Of a stretch of DNA of 64,000 nucleotides, positions 8,383 to 18,745 are shown in pieces. Numbering within the stretch: position 1 is the first letter of the stretch; every line of letters begins with the position of its first letter. This DNA is from Isohypsibius dastychi (lineage: Eukaryota; Tardigrada; Eutardigrada; Parachela; Isohypsibiidae): positions 1 through 64,000 of the forward strand of contig JAQIWT010000004.1 in the NCBI GenBank assembly GCA_034696485.1. Direction: 5' to 3'. The notes beneath the pieces are model-generated. The model was given only the letters and a program-made list of their open reading frames with translations, was not told the DNA's origin and did not search any database. Made by a program: the position numbers and the translations under genes.

Positions 8383-10581
8383 ATGCTCAGAGCAACGAGT
8401 TCGCCACAGAGGCCGACGCCTCGGTCCTCGGACATTGCTCAGCGGTTGCACCAAGCAGCAGCTCTTGATTCACAATACGATGAACTCGAACATGCACGGG
8501 CGGAGTTAGAGAGGGCGAGGGGAAGAAAGGTTCCTCCACCCCCACCCGCGTCGCCTCGATCGAGGACATTGAATAGATTACTCGAAGTCTACACTGCAGA
8601 CATACACTCCATTCCTAACTTTTCCCAAGATAACGCAGCGGTCGCATTAGAAACTCTGAGAATAGCCATCGATCAAGTGCTAAACGAACACACTGGCGCG
8701 GGAGATGCAGATAGCGACGCCGAAGGGAACGCGCTGGCTCCTGTAGCGATAGCACCATTCCAATCCAAGAAGCGCCTTGGATTCCAAGATGAGAACCGCT
8801 TAGCTCTCCGAGGCGGCACAGGTCCGTTGGCTCTGATTAAAATCGCACCATTGCCTCTTGTTGGTCGCACTTGGAATGTCGCCATTATGTCCGCCTCTAT
8901 TCAATTCAATAAAGCGGTTGAATACGAGATCAAGACGGAGCTGACGGTGACAAGTGGGAGTGAATCGAGTCCTGGAGGAAGCGGAGGTGTTTTGGAGGCA
9001 TCATGCGTGGTTCGACGCCGATACCGAGACTTTGACCAGCTCCGCAAAATGTTTGATAATGAGGTCACAAAAAGCGAATTCGTGCTGATCCCCCGACTGC
9101 CTCCGAAAAGTGCCAAGCAAGTTGTTACCAACAGCCGAGCTGATCCAAATTTTGTTTGGGATCGCCGAGTTGCGCTGTACTTCTGGTTGCGCTACATGAG
9201 TGAGCATCATGCGATCCGCAACTCGACGCTTCTACGGGCTTTTCTTTGGGAGCCCAGCCGAGCCATAGGAGACGGAGCGACTTCGGAGGACATGACTCCA
9301 CATGCTGAAAAGGTCTTGTGGGAGAATGCACTAGCACACCAACAGAATGTGATGGAATATCGTTTTGGCAATAGCGTAGTCGCACTCACAGCGATGGCAA
9401 CTCATATCCGAAATATGATTGGAGCGTACCAAAGGGCGTCTTCAAAAGCTTCCGCGGTGGTCGCGTTCGATCAAAGTCTCGGCCGATCTCTTTCTCGGGC
9501 TTCAACCGCTTTTGCCGCCTGGGCGGATTTTGAAAAGTCTGCGGGACAGAACTACGGGTTTGTGGGAAAGTTCGCAGGGGTTTTACCAGCCCAGGACTCT
9601 AACAGGGTCCAACAACAGCAGCAACAACAACAACACGGGAATGCTCAGCAGCAAGCACACGAGACAAGCGTCTCAGGTACCGTTGCTGAAGAGGCGCTTG
9701 TATCGTTTGCAGCGGCGAATAACGGCAATATACGATTTGGAGGAATGGGTGGTGTTGGTGGTGGGGCATCGACAGGGAGAAGCGAGATGGACAAAATTCT
9801 TGTAAAAGACCAAGTAGAGGTGCCTGTTATTGAGAGTGCGTTTTGCGATGTGAGGTCGGTCAAAGCGTTTCAGACTCTTTTACACATGTGGGGAGACGAT
9901 ATTCTGCCTCGCATGGAGGCAAATTTGGTAGACCCAAAGAAGGCCAGTCCCTACTATGAGGAGACCAAGCATAGAGCCGATAATCACGGGAACCGAGTAG
10001 CGTGCGAATGGGCAGAATTGGAGAATCTGAAGCGTGGTATGCTCAGAGACGGCGCTATGTTGTTAGCAATGGACCAGATCAGACATGCTGTAGCGGAGAG
10101 AAAGCGATGGACACAATTGCAAGAAACTATTTGCGTACAGGAAGTTGAAATATCTTCATTGGTGGCATTAGGAGATGTGTCTGCCCCTTTGATGGTGAGT
10201 CCCTCACAGCACTCGCACAATGATCATGAGTCCTCCTCGTTCTCATCCTCAGCTAGATCATCCCCTATCGATCACTTGCAACAAATGCGCCACCACGGGA
10301 GTACAGGTCGCGTACCTTCAAGAAATGATAACCTGCATAACTTTGGGGACTCGCCCTTGTTGGCAACTGTGGTTACACCTCCGAATCAGAGTATAAATAC
10401 AGATGGAAGTGGAGGGCGACTGTATACCGCGGATGTGCTGGATCGCAATTTGGAAGAGGCTCAAGCCACCTTCCAAGAACATGAACGTGGCGTTGATCTT
10501 CGGGTTCCTTTGACAGCAAAGTTCAAAGAGTTGGACGATTCTCGGAACCTCAACCCATTTTTCTCAGATGACGAAGAGTGA
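8383..10581 (+). CDS. PX-BAR sorting nexin (SNX1/2/Vps5-like)
   Basis: 732 residues. A PX domain lies at about 165-290, with the phosphoinositide-binding landmarks RRRYRDFDQL (211-220) and PRLPPKSAKQ (238-246). A long alpha-helical segment (about 305-600) follows, with the regular heptads and aromatic pattern of a BAR domain, interrupted near residues 405-430 by a Gln-rich tract (CAA/CAG codons, about 9608-9655) and a Gly-rich loop. The N-terminal 160 residues hold a short PPPPPP run and no known fold; the last 130 are Ser-rich and end in an acidic DDEE. PX-BAR nexins bind PI3P on endosomes and tubulate them, for example in retromer. The best guess is a Vps5/SNX1-type retromer partner; other PX-BAR classes cannot be excluded. 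Confidence 0.82.
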   Translation: MLRATSSPQRPTPRSSDIAQRLHQAAALDSQYDELEHARAELERARGRKVPPPPPASPRSRTLNRLLEVYTADIHSIPNFSQDNAAVALETLRIAIDQVLNEHTGAGDADSDAEGNALAPVAIAPFQSKKRLGFQDENRLALRGGTGPLALIKIAPLPLVGRTWNVAIMSASIQFNKAVEYEIKTELTVTSGSESSPGGSGGVLEASCVVRRRYRDFDQLRKMFDNEVTKSEFVLIPRLPPKSAKQVVTNSRADPNFVWDRRVALYFWLRYMSEHHAIRNSTLLRAFLWEPSRAIGDGATSEDMTPHAEKVLWENALAHQQNVMEYRFGNSVVALTAMATHIRNMIGAYQRASSKASAVVAFDQSLGRSLSRASTAFAAWADFEKSAGQNYGFVGKFAGVLPAQDSNRVQQQQQQQQHGNAQQQAHETSVSGTVAEEALVSFAAANNGNIRFGGMGGVGGGASTGRSEMDKILVKDQVEVPVIESAFCDVRSVKAFQTLLHMWGDDILPRMEANLVDPKKASPYYEETKHRADNHGNRVACEWAELENLKRGMLRDGAMLLAMDQIRHAVAERKRWTQLQETICVQEVEISSLVALGDVSAPLMVSPSQHSHNDHESSSFSSSARSSPIDHLQQMRHHGSTGRVPSRNDNLHNFGDSPLLATVVTPPNQSINTDGSGGRLYTADVLDRNLEEAQATFQEHERGVDLRVPLTAKFKELDDSRNLNPFFSDDEE
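9605..9660 (+). repeat. CAA/CAG (glutamine) microsatellite inside the sorting nexin gene
   Basis: Interrupted CAA/CAG codons encode a run of about eight Gln, then His-Gly-Asn-Ala and three more Gln, within the BAR region. Such tracts vary in length between strains. Confidence 0.75.
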
Positions 10582-10752
10582 CATATGCATTTATCGCTGG
10601 TGTCGATGGTGCTGTAAGTATGTGTAAATAATATTGATCTTTTACTATCCGAAGCTATTCTTGTACTCCAGATCAGATCGTCAAGTAACATCGAGATTGT
10701 CTTCAAACTAAATCAAGGAATAAAAAATCTATCAGCTATTATCATAAGCTAA

Positions 10753-12807
10753 CTAAGTGGCAAGTTCTTTTGCAAGTCCGTCAGATACAACCTGTACGGT
10801 GACTTCTGTTGCTCCAACATCGTTCCTCAAGGCATTCACAATCCAGGATTGGACATGTTCCTGAGCCTCTTTCGTTGAAACGACTACATTTACTGTGGCA
10901 ACAAGGTCATCCTTGGACAATCGCCAGAGATGCGCTTTGGACACTTTGACGACGCCAGGTCGTCGTCTTGTTCTTTCAATGCAGGTTTCAAACGTCCTTT
11001 CCAATCCATTGGGAACACGCAAGAGAAGAGTATTGGCTGTGGACTTCAAAAGAGGTAGGACAGACAAGAAAATTAGAACGGAGATGCAAAAGGAACAAAC
11101 GGGGTCAGCGATATACCAACCCTTGTACTGGATGAGGAATGATGAGATTATCACTCCAACACTCCCTAGCGCGTCTGCCAAAACGTGGAGATAAACACCA
11201 TGCATATTTTCATTGGTTGATCCTTTTCCCCCTCCATGTGAATGTCCGTGAGACTCTTCATCTGCGAGGTTTTGAGCGTGTCCATTATTGATGCTGTTGC
11301 CGTGGGAGTGCTCATTGTGGTTGTCGTGCGAGTGTTGGTGAGCGCAAGGGTCCTTCCCGTGAGAGTGTCCATGATCGTGCGAGTGATCTCCCCCATTGTG
11401 CCTATGACCGTGGTGTTCGCGAGGTTTATCCGGGGGTGTTGAACTATGGGAATGTCCGTGCACACCTCCTTCTCCTTCATGAGAATGTGCGTGCTCATGA
11501 AAGAATACCAAACCGATACCGTTGACGACTAGGCCCAACACGCTTGTCAACAACAATCCCTCCGTCTTCACTTGGGGCGGTTCACTGAACCTTTCCAGGG
11601 ACTCAGTGAGAACAAACACCGCAACAAAAGTCAGAAACACCGCGTTAATAAAGCCTGCAATCGTTTCATATCGGGCGTATCCATACGTGTATATTCGGTC
11701 TGAGCGCCACTTGGATGCGTAAGCGGCAAAGAGACCGATGAAAAGAGCTGCACTATCGAAGAACATGTGGCCTGCATCCGATATCAATCCGAGGGAGCCT
11801 GTGTACAAGCCGACAAAAAGCTCAACAAACATGAAGCTCAAGGTGAGACTAAGAAATTGCAAAATTTTCTTGGAATCGTCATTGCTCATAGCCTCTGAAA
11901 AGAAATGAGCTGCATGACCAAGTGAGACTTTGTTGAACAACCTAAATCCATCAGGGAAACTCTTTGATGCCTTCTTAAAAGCATCCACATCAGCAATTGA
12001 TGCACCCACAGTGGTGGGTAAGAAGGATGACCTTGCTCCATTCTTAGCCTTCTTTTGGACTACAAGTGCCACACAGCATACCAAAGCAAAGAAAAAGCTC
12101 ACAGTATGTAAAGACTTGTCTGCCATTGCGAACATGACAGCGAATGCAAGAGCTAGAAGTGTTCTTGTCCGCTTGTTCATTGAGTATTCGACCCACTTTT
12201 CATCATATGCGGGAGCGAGCGCGACAGGACCAACCCAAAGAAGCGCACTGAGGAAAGTCCAACCCACAGATATCGAGCGATGCGATGTAGGATGAGTCCA
12301 GTGACTGCCAAAAGATAATGCCAACGAAATTGGAAATCCTACAAATATTGTGCTTCCGTCCCTGAAAAGATTGAACATCTCACGCGACACTATTGATGCC
12401 ACTCCCAGTACCGTAGCCAGTGCATTTCCGCTTGAACCCAAGATCCCCAATCCTGCAAGAATACTCAAACCGATGAAATGAAATTGAATTCGCTTGCCAT
12501 CCCCAGCAGTGGACAATCCTACTACGCACGCAACCTCGAGCAATAAGGCCTGAGCAATCCCAAGGTGCGAGATACACCAAACCCACGAGAGAATTGATAA
12601 AACCAGAAAAACAGCTCGTATGAACGATTTTGGACTGAGCACGTGAGACCGCTTTGGAGGCTTGGTTGATAGCAAAGCAACCAAGGCACATGCGACGAGT
12701 AAAAGGGCGCTTGAGAAATCAATACATGCCTGAAGCGTTTTGCTGTGTACGCCTTGCGAGGAACTCAGCAGTCCCAATACTGGGAGCTGCGCGACAATCT
12801 CGTTCAT
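10753..12807 (-). CDS. Zinc transporter, CDF family, ZnT5/Msc2 type
   Basis: 684 residues from the ATG at 12807. The N-terminal half (about 1-290) holds many hydrophobic segments, as in ZnT5 and yeast Msc2, which carry extra membrane helices ahead of the CDF core. The core starts near residue 320 with LYTGSLGLISDAGHMFFDSA, giving one HxxxD zinc site. The partner HxxxD site is in VYLHVLADALGSVGVI. Between helices IV and V lies a very His-rich loop of about 90 residues (many HSH, HGH and HDH repeats), the usual cytosolic zinc sensor. A soluble C-terminal domain follows. It likely moves zinc into the ER/Golgi, feeding secreted zinc enzymes. It ends 171 bp from the convergent sorting nexin gene. 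Confidence 0.9.
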   Translation of the reverse strand: MNEIVAQLPVLGLLSSSQGVHSKTLQACIDFSSALLLVACALVALLSTKPPKRSHVLSPKSFIRAVFLVLSILSWVWCISHLGIAQALLLEVACVVGLSTAGDGKRIQFHFIGLSILAGLGILGSSGNALATVLGVASIVSREMFNLFRDGSTIFVGFPISLALSFGSHWTHPTSHRSISVGWTFLSALLWVGPVALAPAYDEKWVEYSMNKRTRTLLALAFAVMFAMADKSLHTVSFFFALVCCVALVVQKKAKNGARSSFLPTTVGASIADVDAFKKASKSFPDGFRLFNKVSLGHAAHFFSEAMSNDDSKKILQFLSLTLSFMFVELFVGLYTGSLGLISDAGHMFFDSAALFIGLFAAYASKWRSDRIYTYGYARYETIAGFINAVFLTFVAVFVLTESLERFSEPPQVKTEGLLLTSVLGLVVNGIGLVFFHEHAHSHEGEGGVHGHSHSSTPPDKPREHHGHRHNGGDHSHDHGHSHGKDPCAHQHSHDNHNEHSHGNSINNGHAQNLADEESHGHSHGGGKGSTNENMHGVYLHVLADALGSVGVIISSFLIQYKGWYIADPVCSFCISVLIFLSVLPLLKSTANTLLLRVPNGLERTFETCIERTRRRPGVVKVSKAHLWRLSKDDLVATVNVVVSTKEAQEHVQSWIVNALRNDVGATEVTVQVVSDGLAKELAT

Positions 12808-13785
12808 GCTCTATCTCGATCTTCAACTCGTTGTAATCTCCTTCTGCATTCCCATGGATTGGGGAAGCTAGTAGGTTCGTATGGCTCTACCCGAGTGACA
12901 TAACCTCAGATTTCTTATTTTCAAATAGATACGACTCTGTACTCGTTTCCCACAACCACGTGTGACCAGCTAGCTAGCTTCACACGCGCCGTTAGCTTTT
13001 GGTGAGAAGAGCGCGTGTGCCGAGGAGGCAATCGTGTGCGCACGATCTGTGAAGATCTCCTGATCCACCAAAGATATCCTGTAGTACTTTATCTTTGTTG
13101 TTTACTAATAATAGAATTCTTTTTGATTTTGAAGAGATGAACATGTTTTTGCCGATTTATGAAGATGCATCGTAATATTGCATTTCGTGAATAGTAATTC
13201 GTAATAAAGTGAACGTTCAAGTTCGACCGTGTGGAAAGGCGGGAACGCACGTCAAGGAGAACCCAATAAGAAATAAACTCTCAAACAACCAAAGAAGTCA
13301 GCAAAAGGCTGTCCTTTTCAAAACTACTTGGACGATGTTTAATCCCTCTCTTCTAACCTGGCGCAAGAATACCAACAGTAATCATTTTTTAGAAACGAAG
13401 GTATGTATCTTCGAAAGATTTTTTGACAAGGCAAATTTCTGTGACCCTCGGAAAGGTCGTTTGCGGCACGATCGCGCGGAAACCGATTCAAAAAAGTGAG
13501 GTCGGCGAGCGGGCTTCCGCAAAATTCCCGAAAGTTATAATGTGATTGAGGTCTGTGCTGGTATGGATGGGATACTTTTTGGTTTCGAAGCAGCAACCAA
13601 TAAATTAGGGTTTGGGAAGGAGAAGTAGTTTTGAGTGTTTCGATTGGACTGTTCGCGAAAGGTGACGTTTGAACTAACGTCGATATCGACTTGAAAAGTG
13701 TCGTCGTCGTTGTGAAAGTGCAAAAGGATTATATTTAACAGGTAGAGAATCCGAATGATATATTGTGCAACAATCACTGAGGAAA
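12808..13785. other. 978-bp intergenic region
   Basis: Divergent promoter space between the zinc transporter and the HEAT-like gene. A 96-codon plus frame at 13209-13499 has no domain and low-complexity basic content, so it is not called. No RNA gene seen. Confidence 0.4.
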
Positions 13786-14616
13786 ATGACCATCGATGTG
13801 GCAACGAGTGATCATGCACTCGCAGTTCAAGTGCGACGAGACTCACTTGATCTACTTCAAGTTTCCACACGACTTCTTCCTGCATTTTGGCCCATAGACG
13901 TGCTTGATACGATTCCATTTCATCGATTGTCCCATGCAAACGGGTCGGCTCATGATCTACCAGCGATATTGAGGTCACTCCATAACGATGCGAACGAATT
14001 AGCCAGAGTCGAGGACCACGTCAGCACTTTGTCGTTTTTGCTGATCAATCGCGGGACTCTTTACGATTGTGCGCAATATGCCGTACCATTTTTGACTCAA
14101 ATAGTGCTGGCCAGTCGTTCATTCGAGTGCAAGCTCGAGATTTTGCGATTCATGGTCCATCTTGCCATGACGTCCACCTCCAGTCACTATCCTGCTGTAC
14201 GACAGCGCGTTCGAATGGCAACAACTGAGCTCGTTCGTACGTTATGCTTCTCTCCACATGAACCAAATGTTAAGAACCTTAGCGCGTGCTTTCTAGCATT
14301 TGTGGCTCCACCGGATGATTATAACAGCCGAGAATTACTAGCTGCGGTGTTTGAACCGGCGACACGAGGGAAGCATTCAAAGTTTCGTATGCTTGCAAGC
14401 ACTGTGCGGGAACATCTTCTTGTTGATCAGTGCGAAAATAGGGTTGACTTTGAGCAACTAGAAACGGAACTTTTCGAATCTGCGGAGGAATGGGAAGCGC
14501 AAGCCTGTGAGAGAGAACGGCTCATCCAATTGTGCAAATACAATAGCTTCAAAACGTTACCCACGGATGTACAACGAATGGTGAAGGCGTTCCTGTACGA
14601 AGCCGTGGAAGTGTGA
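13786..14616 (+). CDS. HEAT-like helical repeat protein of unknown role
   Basis: 276 residues from the ATG at 13786 (GGAAA-ATG). The sequence is all helical by its pattern. At residues about 88-115 it has SFLLINRGTLYDCAQYAVPFL, which resembles the signature 'HQGTxYxAxxxAVPFL' of a family of bacterial HEAT-like proteins of unknown function. Leu/Ala-rich helix pairs continue to about 200 and the C-terminus is Glu-rich. No signal peptide or membrane helix. The function cannot be given. A bacterial-like origin is possible, but codon use and the AAA-ATG context look like the neighbours. Confidence 0.6.
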   Translation: MTIDVATSDHALAVQVRRDSLDLLQVSTRLLPAFWPIDVLDTIPFHRLSHANGSAHDLPAILRSLHNDANELARVEDHVSTLSFLLINRGTLYDCAQYAVPFLTQIVLASRSFECKLEILRFMVHLAMTSTSSHYPAVRQRVRMATTELVRTLCFSPHEPNVKNLSACFLAFVAPPDDYNSRELLAAVFEPATRGKHSKFRMLASTVREHLLVDQCENRVDFEQLETELFESAEEWEAQACERERLIQLCKYNSFKTLPTDVQRMVKAFLYEAVEV

Positions 14617-15035
14617 CCAGAGTACTCAAATCTTCACTTTTCATATTCATTTTGAATTGGTGGAAAGTTACAGTGATTGTGTGATTGGTGTTCAATGTTT
14701 TCATCCTTTTCGTGTCATGATGATGCCTTTCGGTGAGCGTTAGTATGTTCTGGACTCCTAGGAATTTACCTCGCTATCTGTACTATATATGATATCCACA
14801 CTATAATATATTCTTTCCTTGTATTATATATTGGTTCGTGATTCAGGATTTGATCAAATAAGGGTCCAACACTCCAGCTACGATTTCATATCAACGATTA
14901 CGATGATTTTTCATTTGGGCCGAAGAAGAACAGAACGACGCATAAATAACAATTCCTTCAAACACTTATAATATGCTAAGAACACTCAGATTTACAACTT
15001 TAATTAAATCAAAAGAATCAGAGTACTCGGGGAAA
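14617..15035. other. Intergenic, AT-rich
   Basis: 419 bp between two co-directional genes. An AT-rich block at about 14785-14835 (TATATGATAT, ATTATATATT) may hold 3'-end signals. Nothing else seen. Confidence 0.4.
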
Positions 15036-16702
15036 ATGATGATCCGAAGAGTCGCGCAACGGCGCTTCTTCGCGACAGCGCCAGCTGTAACTGACGAACT
15101 TGACGTGAGTTCTTCCTGAGTCGCACCGTGCAAGCAATCGTCGAAGAAAGAGGAAACCTCCCTATACCACACAGTACGAAGGAAGGCTTATGCATTATTC
15201 CAAGGAGATTGGATATTTTCATTTCTCTACGACAGTATAGCCGCTGAAGGCGATTGTCGCAAGTTCCGTATGAAGCACTGACTCAAACCTTCATGTAGGT
15301 TGTCATCGTTGGTGGTGGTCCAGGTGGGTACGTCGCAGCTATCAAGGCTGCGCAGCTGGGTTTGAAAACGGCTTGTGTAGAGAATCGAGGAGCGCTGGGT
15401 GGCACTTGCTTGAACGTCGGCTGTATTCCGAGCAAGGCGCTTCTTAACTCAAGTCATCACTTCCACATGGCTAAGCATCAGTTTGCAAACCACGGTATCG
15501 TAGTTGGAGATCTCAAGATCGACTTGGAGAAGATGATGAAAAACAAGGTGAAGATTGTTACGGGTCTGACCAGCGGTATCGAGAACGCACTTTTCAAGAA
15601 GAATGGAGTCCTTTATGTCAAAGGTTACGGTAGCCTCGCAAACAGCGGAAAGTCTGTTAACGTAAAGGGAAGCGATGGATCGAACGTTACGCTGAAAACT
15701 AAGAATGTTATCATCGCTACAGGCTCCGAGCCAGCGAGCTTGCCTACCCTCCCTGTGGATAATGCGGCAGGAAAAATTGTGGATTCCACTGGCGCGCTCG
15801 ATTTGAAATCTATTCCCAAGCACTTGCTTGTCGTTGGAGCCGGCGTTATTGGACTTGAACTGGGATCCGTGTGGGGCCGTCTGGGAGCCAAGATCACTGT
15901 CGTTGAGTTTTTGGACCGGATCACACCTGGCATCGATGCAGAGATTGCCAAAGTGTTTCAGAGTAGCCTCAGGAAGCAGGGATTTGATTTTAAGCTTGGA
16001 ATGAAGGTCATGGGTGTGGAGGACAAAGGATCGAGTCTAAACGTAACTGTCGAGCCTGCGAAAGGCGGTGAACAGCAGACTATTGCGGACGTCGACGTGG
16101 TGCTCGTCGCGACTGGACGTAGGCCCTTCACTAAGGGTTTGGGTATTGAGGATCTTGGCATCAAGACGGATAAGCGGGGCTTCATTGAAATCGACTCGCA
16201 CTTCCGTACAAATGTCCCTGGCGTCTACGCCATTGGCGACTGTGTGCCAGGTCCCATGCTTGCTCACAAGGCCGAAGAAGAGGGCATTGCTGCCGTAGAG
16301 GTCATTGCCGGCAAGCACGGACATGTCAACTACAACGCCATTCCGGGAGTCATTTACACTCACCCCGAGGTTGCCTCGGTCGGTTTTACCGAAGAAGAGG
16401 TCAAGGCGAGTGGCAAGGCGTACACCAAAGGTGTCTTCCCCTTTATGGCCAACTCGCGAGCCAAGGCCAACTCCGACACTGAGGGCATGGTCAAGATCCT
16501 GGCTGACAAGGAGTCCGACAAGATTCTCGGAGTTCACATCATCGGTCCTTCTGCAGGTGAGCTGATTGCGGAATCTGTTCTCGCAATTGAGTACGGAGCG
16601 AGCTCGGAGGATATTGCGCGAACGTGCCACGCCCATCCCACCCTTTCTGAGGCTGTCAAGGAGGCAGCCATGGCAACTTATGACAAGCCCATCCACATGT
16701 GA
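15036..16702 (+). CDS. DLD: Dihydrolipoamide dehydrogenase, mitochondrial (E3)
   Basis: FAD enzyme that reoxidises lipoamide in the pyruvate, 2-oxoglutarate and branched-chain complexes and the glycine system. Exon 1 is 15036-15104 (23 codons, GGGAAA-ATG): the peptide MMIRRVAQRRFFATA is basic, Arg-rich and acid-free, a typical mitochondrial presequence. The intron is 15105-15298 (donor GTGAGT, acceptor CATGTAG, 194 nt). Exon 2 (15299-16702) opens with VVIVGGGPGGYVAAIKA, the FAD dinucleotide motif, then GGTCLNVGCIPSK with the redox-active disulfide, an NAD motif VVGAGVIGLELGSVWGRLG, GVYAIGDCVPGPMLAHKAEEEG, and the C-terminal HAHPTLSEAVKEAA with the catalytic His-Glu pair. The total is 490 residues, normal for the family. 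The intron falls just before the enzyme domain, right after the presequence. Confidence 0.96.
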
Positions 16703-17129
16703 GGACGGGAGGACCACCTAACAATATAGTATATGTGTGTCTTATGTAATTGAGGACTCGCAAGAGTGGCGTTAATTGTCTCTGTCATATCGAAGGCCCA
16801 ATCTGCCCCGCGATGAGAAGAATAGAACTACGAACTAATCACGTAATCGTACTATGGTTTCGAAATTTTCAAAAAAAAACGTGGACTCTCACAAGTCACA
16901 ACGCAGATTGAATTTCGGTGCAGTGCTACCCGACTATGGATCGTCAGAGGAATAATTCACATATCATATTTGGATTGGGACGAATTGTTGCTTTCCGGGA
17001 GGCCGATATACCACATTGACCGACTTGCGAAGTTGTCGGCAAATTTGAGTTTGACGTGGATTCTCACGTTTGAGTCTTCCTGGATCTGTCAAGATATGTT
17101 CGGAATATAGACAATACCATCAGGCAAAT
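16703..17129. other. Intergenic between DLD and the NASP-like gene
   Basis: 427 bp, with a run of nine A at about 16872-16880. The frame of the next gene stays open upstream to 17070, but without an ATG. No other feature. Confidence 0.4.
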
Positions 17130-18422
17130 ATGGAACACGTTCTTCGCTGCGAGGCCGAGGCCGATTTCGCAAAGGGCAAAGCGCTTGCGAAAGAGAACAG
17201 GTGTGAAGAGGCCGCAGGAGTATTGGGAGAGTTGTATGGCAGAATAGTTGAGAACGAGGGTGACCTTTCCTCATCAGTTGCTCCCATAGCCTACCTCTAC
17301 GGCGATGTAAATCTTAAACTGGCTGTGGAAAGCAATAACCATTTCGTTAATGCCGAGGTGCGTAAACGACAGAAACAGAACGGAAACTCGTTGAAACCTA
17401 GCGGTGAACCAAGCGAAGAATCCGAAGAAAATGAGGAAGAGGAAGTGGTGCCAACGTTAGAAGAGGTCGAAGAGCTGTTCCATATTTCTTTTGAATGCCT
17501 CGAGACGTCCCGCGTAATCTATGAGCGCTTAATAAACGAGGAGCCGGACCTATCAAAGAGGCGCGAGCTAAACATCCGATTGGGCGACGTTTTCATGCGG
17601 CTGGGCGATCTCAAGTTCGAGCAAGGGCTCATGGTCATGGCCATTGAGGAGTACAATAAGTGTCTCAAAATCCGTCTCGTGGCCGAAGACGAGGATTCAC
17701 GAGCTCTGGCAGGAGTATATCATGCATTGGCTCTCTCCGCCAGTAGCATAGCCTGCGAGAACCCTACGGATGTACAAAGCCATGTGGACTCCATAAGTAA
17801 CTATGGAAAGGCCCTTCAAGTGCTTAAAACTCTTCGAAACCGGCTGTTGCATGAAGCGCCACAAAGTGGAATTACTGAAGAAGCCAACGAAGTTGGTGGA
17901 AAAGGAAAGAAGCGGGCAAAGACGGCAAAGAACTGGCTGCCGAGCCTCACTGCAGTCCAGATTGATGATTTGGAGGCAGCTAATGACCTAATCCTACCCG
18001 ATACGGCTACCCATCATCGAGCCGAAACCGTGGTAACAGAGGAGATTAAGGAACTTGACGAACTCATCAGCGAACTCAATGGGAAGGTGGAGGACAACTT
18101 GTTCATAATGACCGTCGAAGGTATGCAGGAGGAGAGAGCGGCATTGGAGATGAAGCGTGAAGCTCATGAGGGCTTATCAGGTGCGCCCAGCTCTGCCGAA
18201 TCGCTCCCAGAGCAACCGTTTTCGGCTGTCCAAACCAACACTCCTGCCGAGGGATCGACCACTATTGGATTTGGTTCCATCACCGATAGTAAGATTGGCG
18301 TGGAAAATATCGCACCGATCGTGACTTCTTCGTCAGTGCCCGCGCAAATTAAGGTGGTCTCCAATCTACAGCCCAAACGCAAGGTCGTCCTTCAAACACC
18401 GTCAAATAACGTTTCGATTTAG
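17130..18422 (+). CDS. NASP: NASP/Hif1/Sim3-type histone chaperone (SHNi-TPR)
   Basis: 430 residues from the first ATG, 17130. The N-terminus is a TPR helix pair (about 5-60) and an acidic tract follows (EESEENEEEEVV), as in NASP, where the acidic insert interrupts a TPR. The SHNi-TPR core reads RRELNIRLGDVFMRLGDLKF then MAIEEYNKCLKIR, and a further TPR covers the conserved ALALSASSIAC region. A basic segment (GKGKKRAKTAK) is a likely nuclear localisation signal. The C-terminal 110 residues look disordered. NASP proteins bind H3-H4 and hand them to deposition factors. The call rests on the SHNi-TPR pattern plus the acidic insert. Confidence 0.85.
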   Translation: MEHVLRCEAEADFAKGKALAKENRCEEAAGVLGELYGRIVENEGDLSSSVAPIAYLYGDVNLKLAVESNNHFVNAEVRKRQKQNGNSLKPSGEPSEESEENEEEEVVPTLEEVEELFHISFECLETSRVIYERLINEEPDLSKRRELNIRLGDVFMRLGDLKFEQGLMVMAIEEYNKCLKIRLVAEDEDSRALAGVYHALALSASSIACENPTDVQSHVDSISNYGKALQVLKTLRNRLLHEAPQSGITEEANEVGGKGKKRAKTAKNWLPSLTAVQIDDLEAANDLILPDTATHHRAETVVTEEIKELDELISELNGKVEDNLFIMTVEGMQEERAALEMKREAHEGLSGAPSSAESLPEQPFSAVQTNTPAEGSTTIGFGSITDSKIGVENIAPIVTSSSVPAQIKVVSNLQPKRKVVLQTPSNNVSI

Positions 18423-18745
18423 CTGTTTTAACCCCTTGGTGCTATGCGAAGTCTCAAATTCAGGAGAGTGATTTTTGGGAGGATTTTGGTGTGAAGGTGG
18501 AAATGCAGCATTCGACAATTTGATAATGTAATAACAGGTAACAAATAGACAACGCAATGGATGAAGATAGCAAGCGTGTTAAGAATTGGAATCACCACAA
18601 CACATACTGTATTTATCGGTCACCGTGGATAATATTGGTCAAAGCGAGAGGGACGACGAAAGAACCCACCAAACCCTAAGCGATCTTTTAGAAGACGGTT
18701 AAAGACGCCAGAAAACATTTGGGGAGTGTGGATCACCTATATGAC
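18423..18745. other. 3'-3' gap between convergent genes
   Basis: 323 bp between the stop of the NASP-like gene and the stop of the LPMO-like gene. It should hold both 3' UTRs. No RNA gene seen. Confidence 0.45.

Noticed and set aside
8019-8468. 149-codon frame overlapping the sorting nexin start
   Set aside because: Out of phase with the PX-BAR frame, no domain, no A-rich start context.
10190-10212. GTGAGT...CACAG pair in the sorting nexin gene
   Set aside because: Only about 17 nt apart, too short for an intron.
13209-13499. 96-codon plus frame in a large intergenic region
   Set aside because: Basic low-information content, no family, no start context.
16037-16717. 226-codon minus-strand frame over DLD
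   Set aside because: Antisense shadow of the enzyme; no domain.
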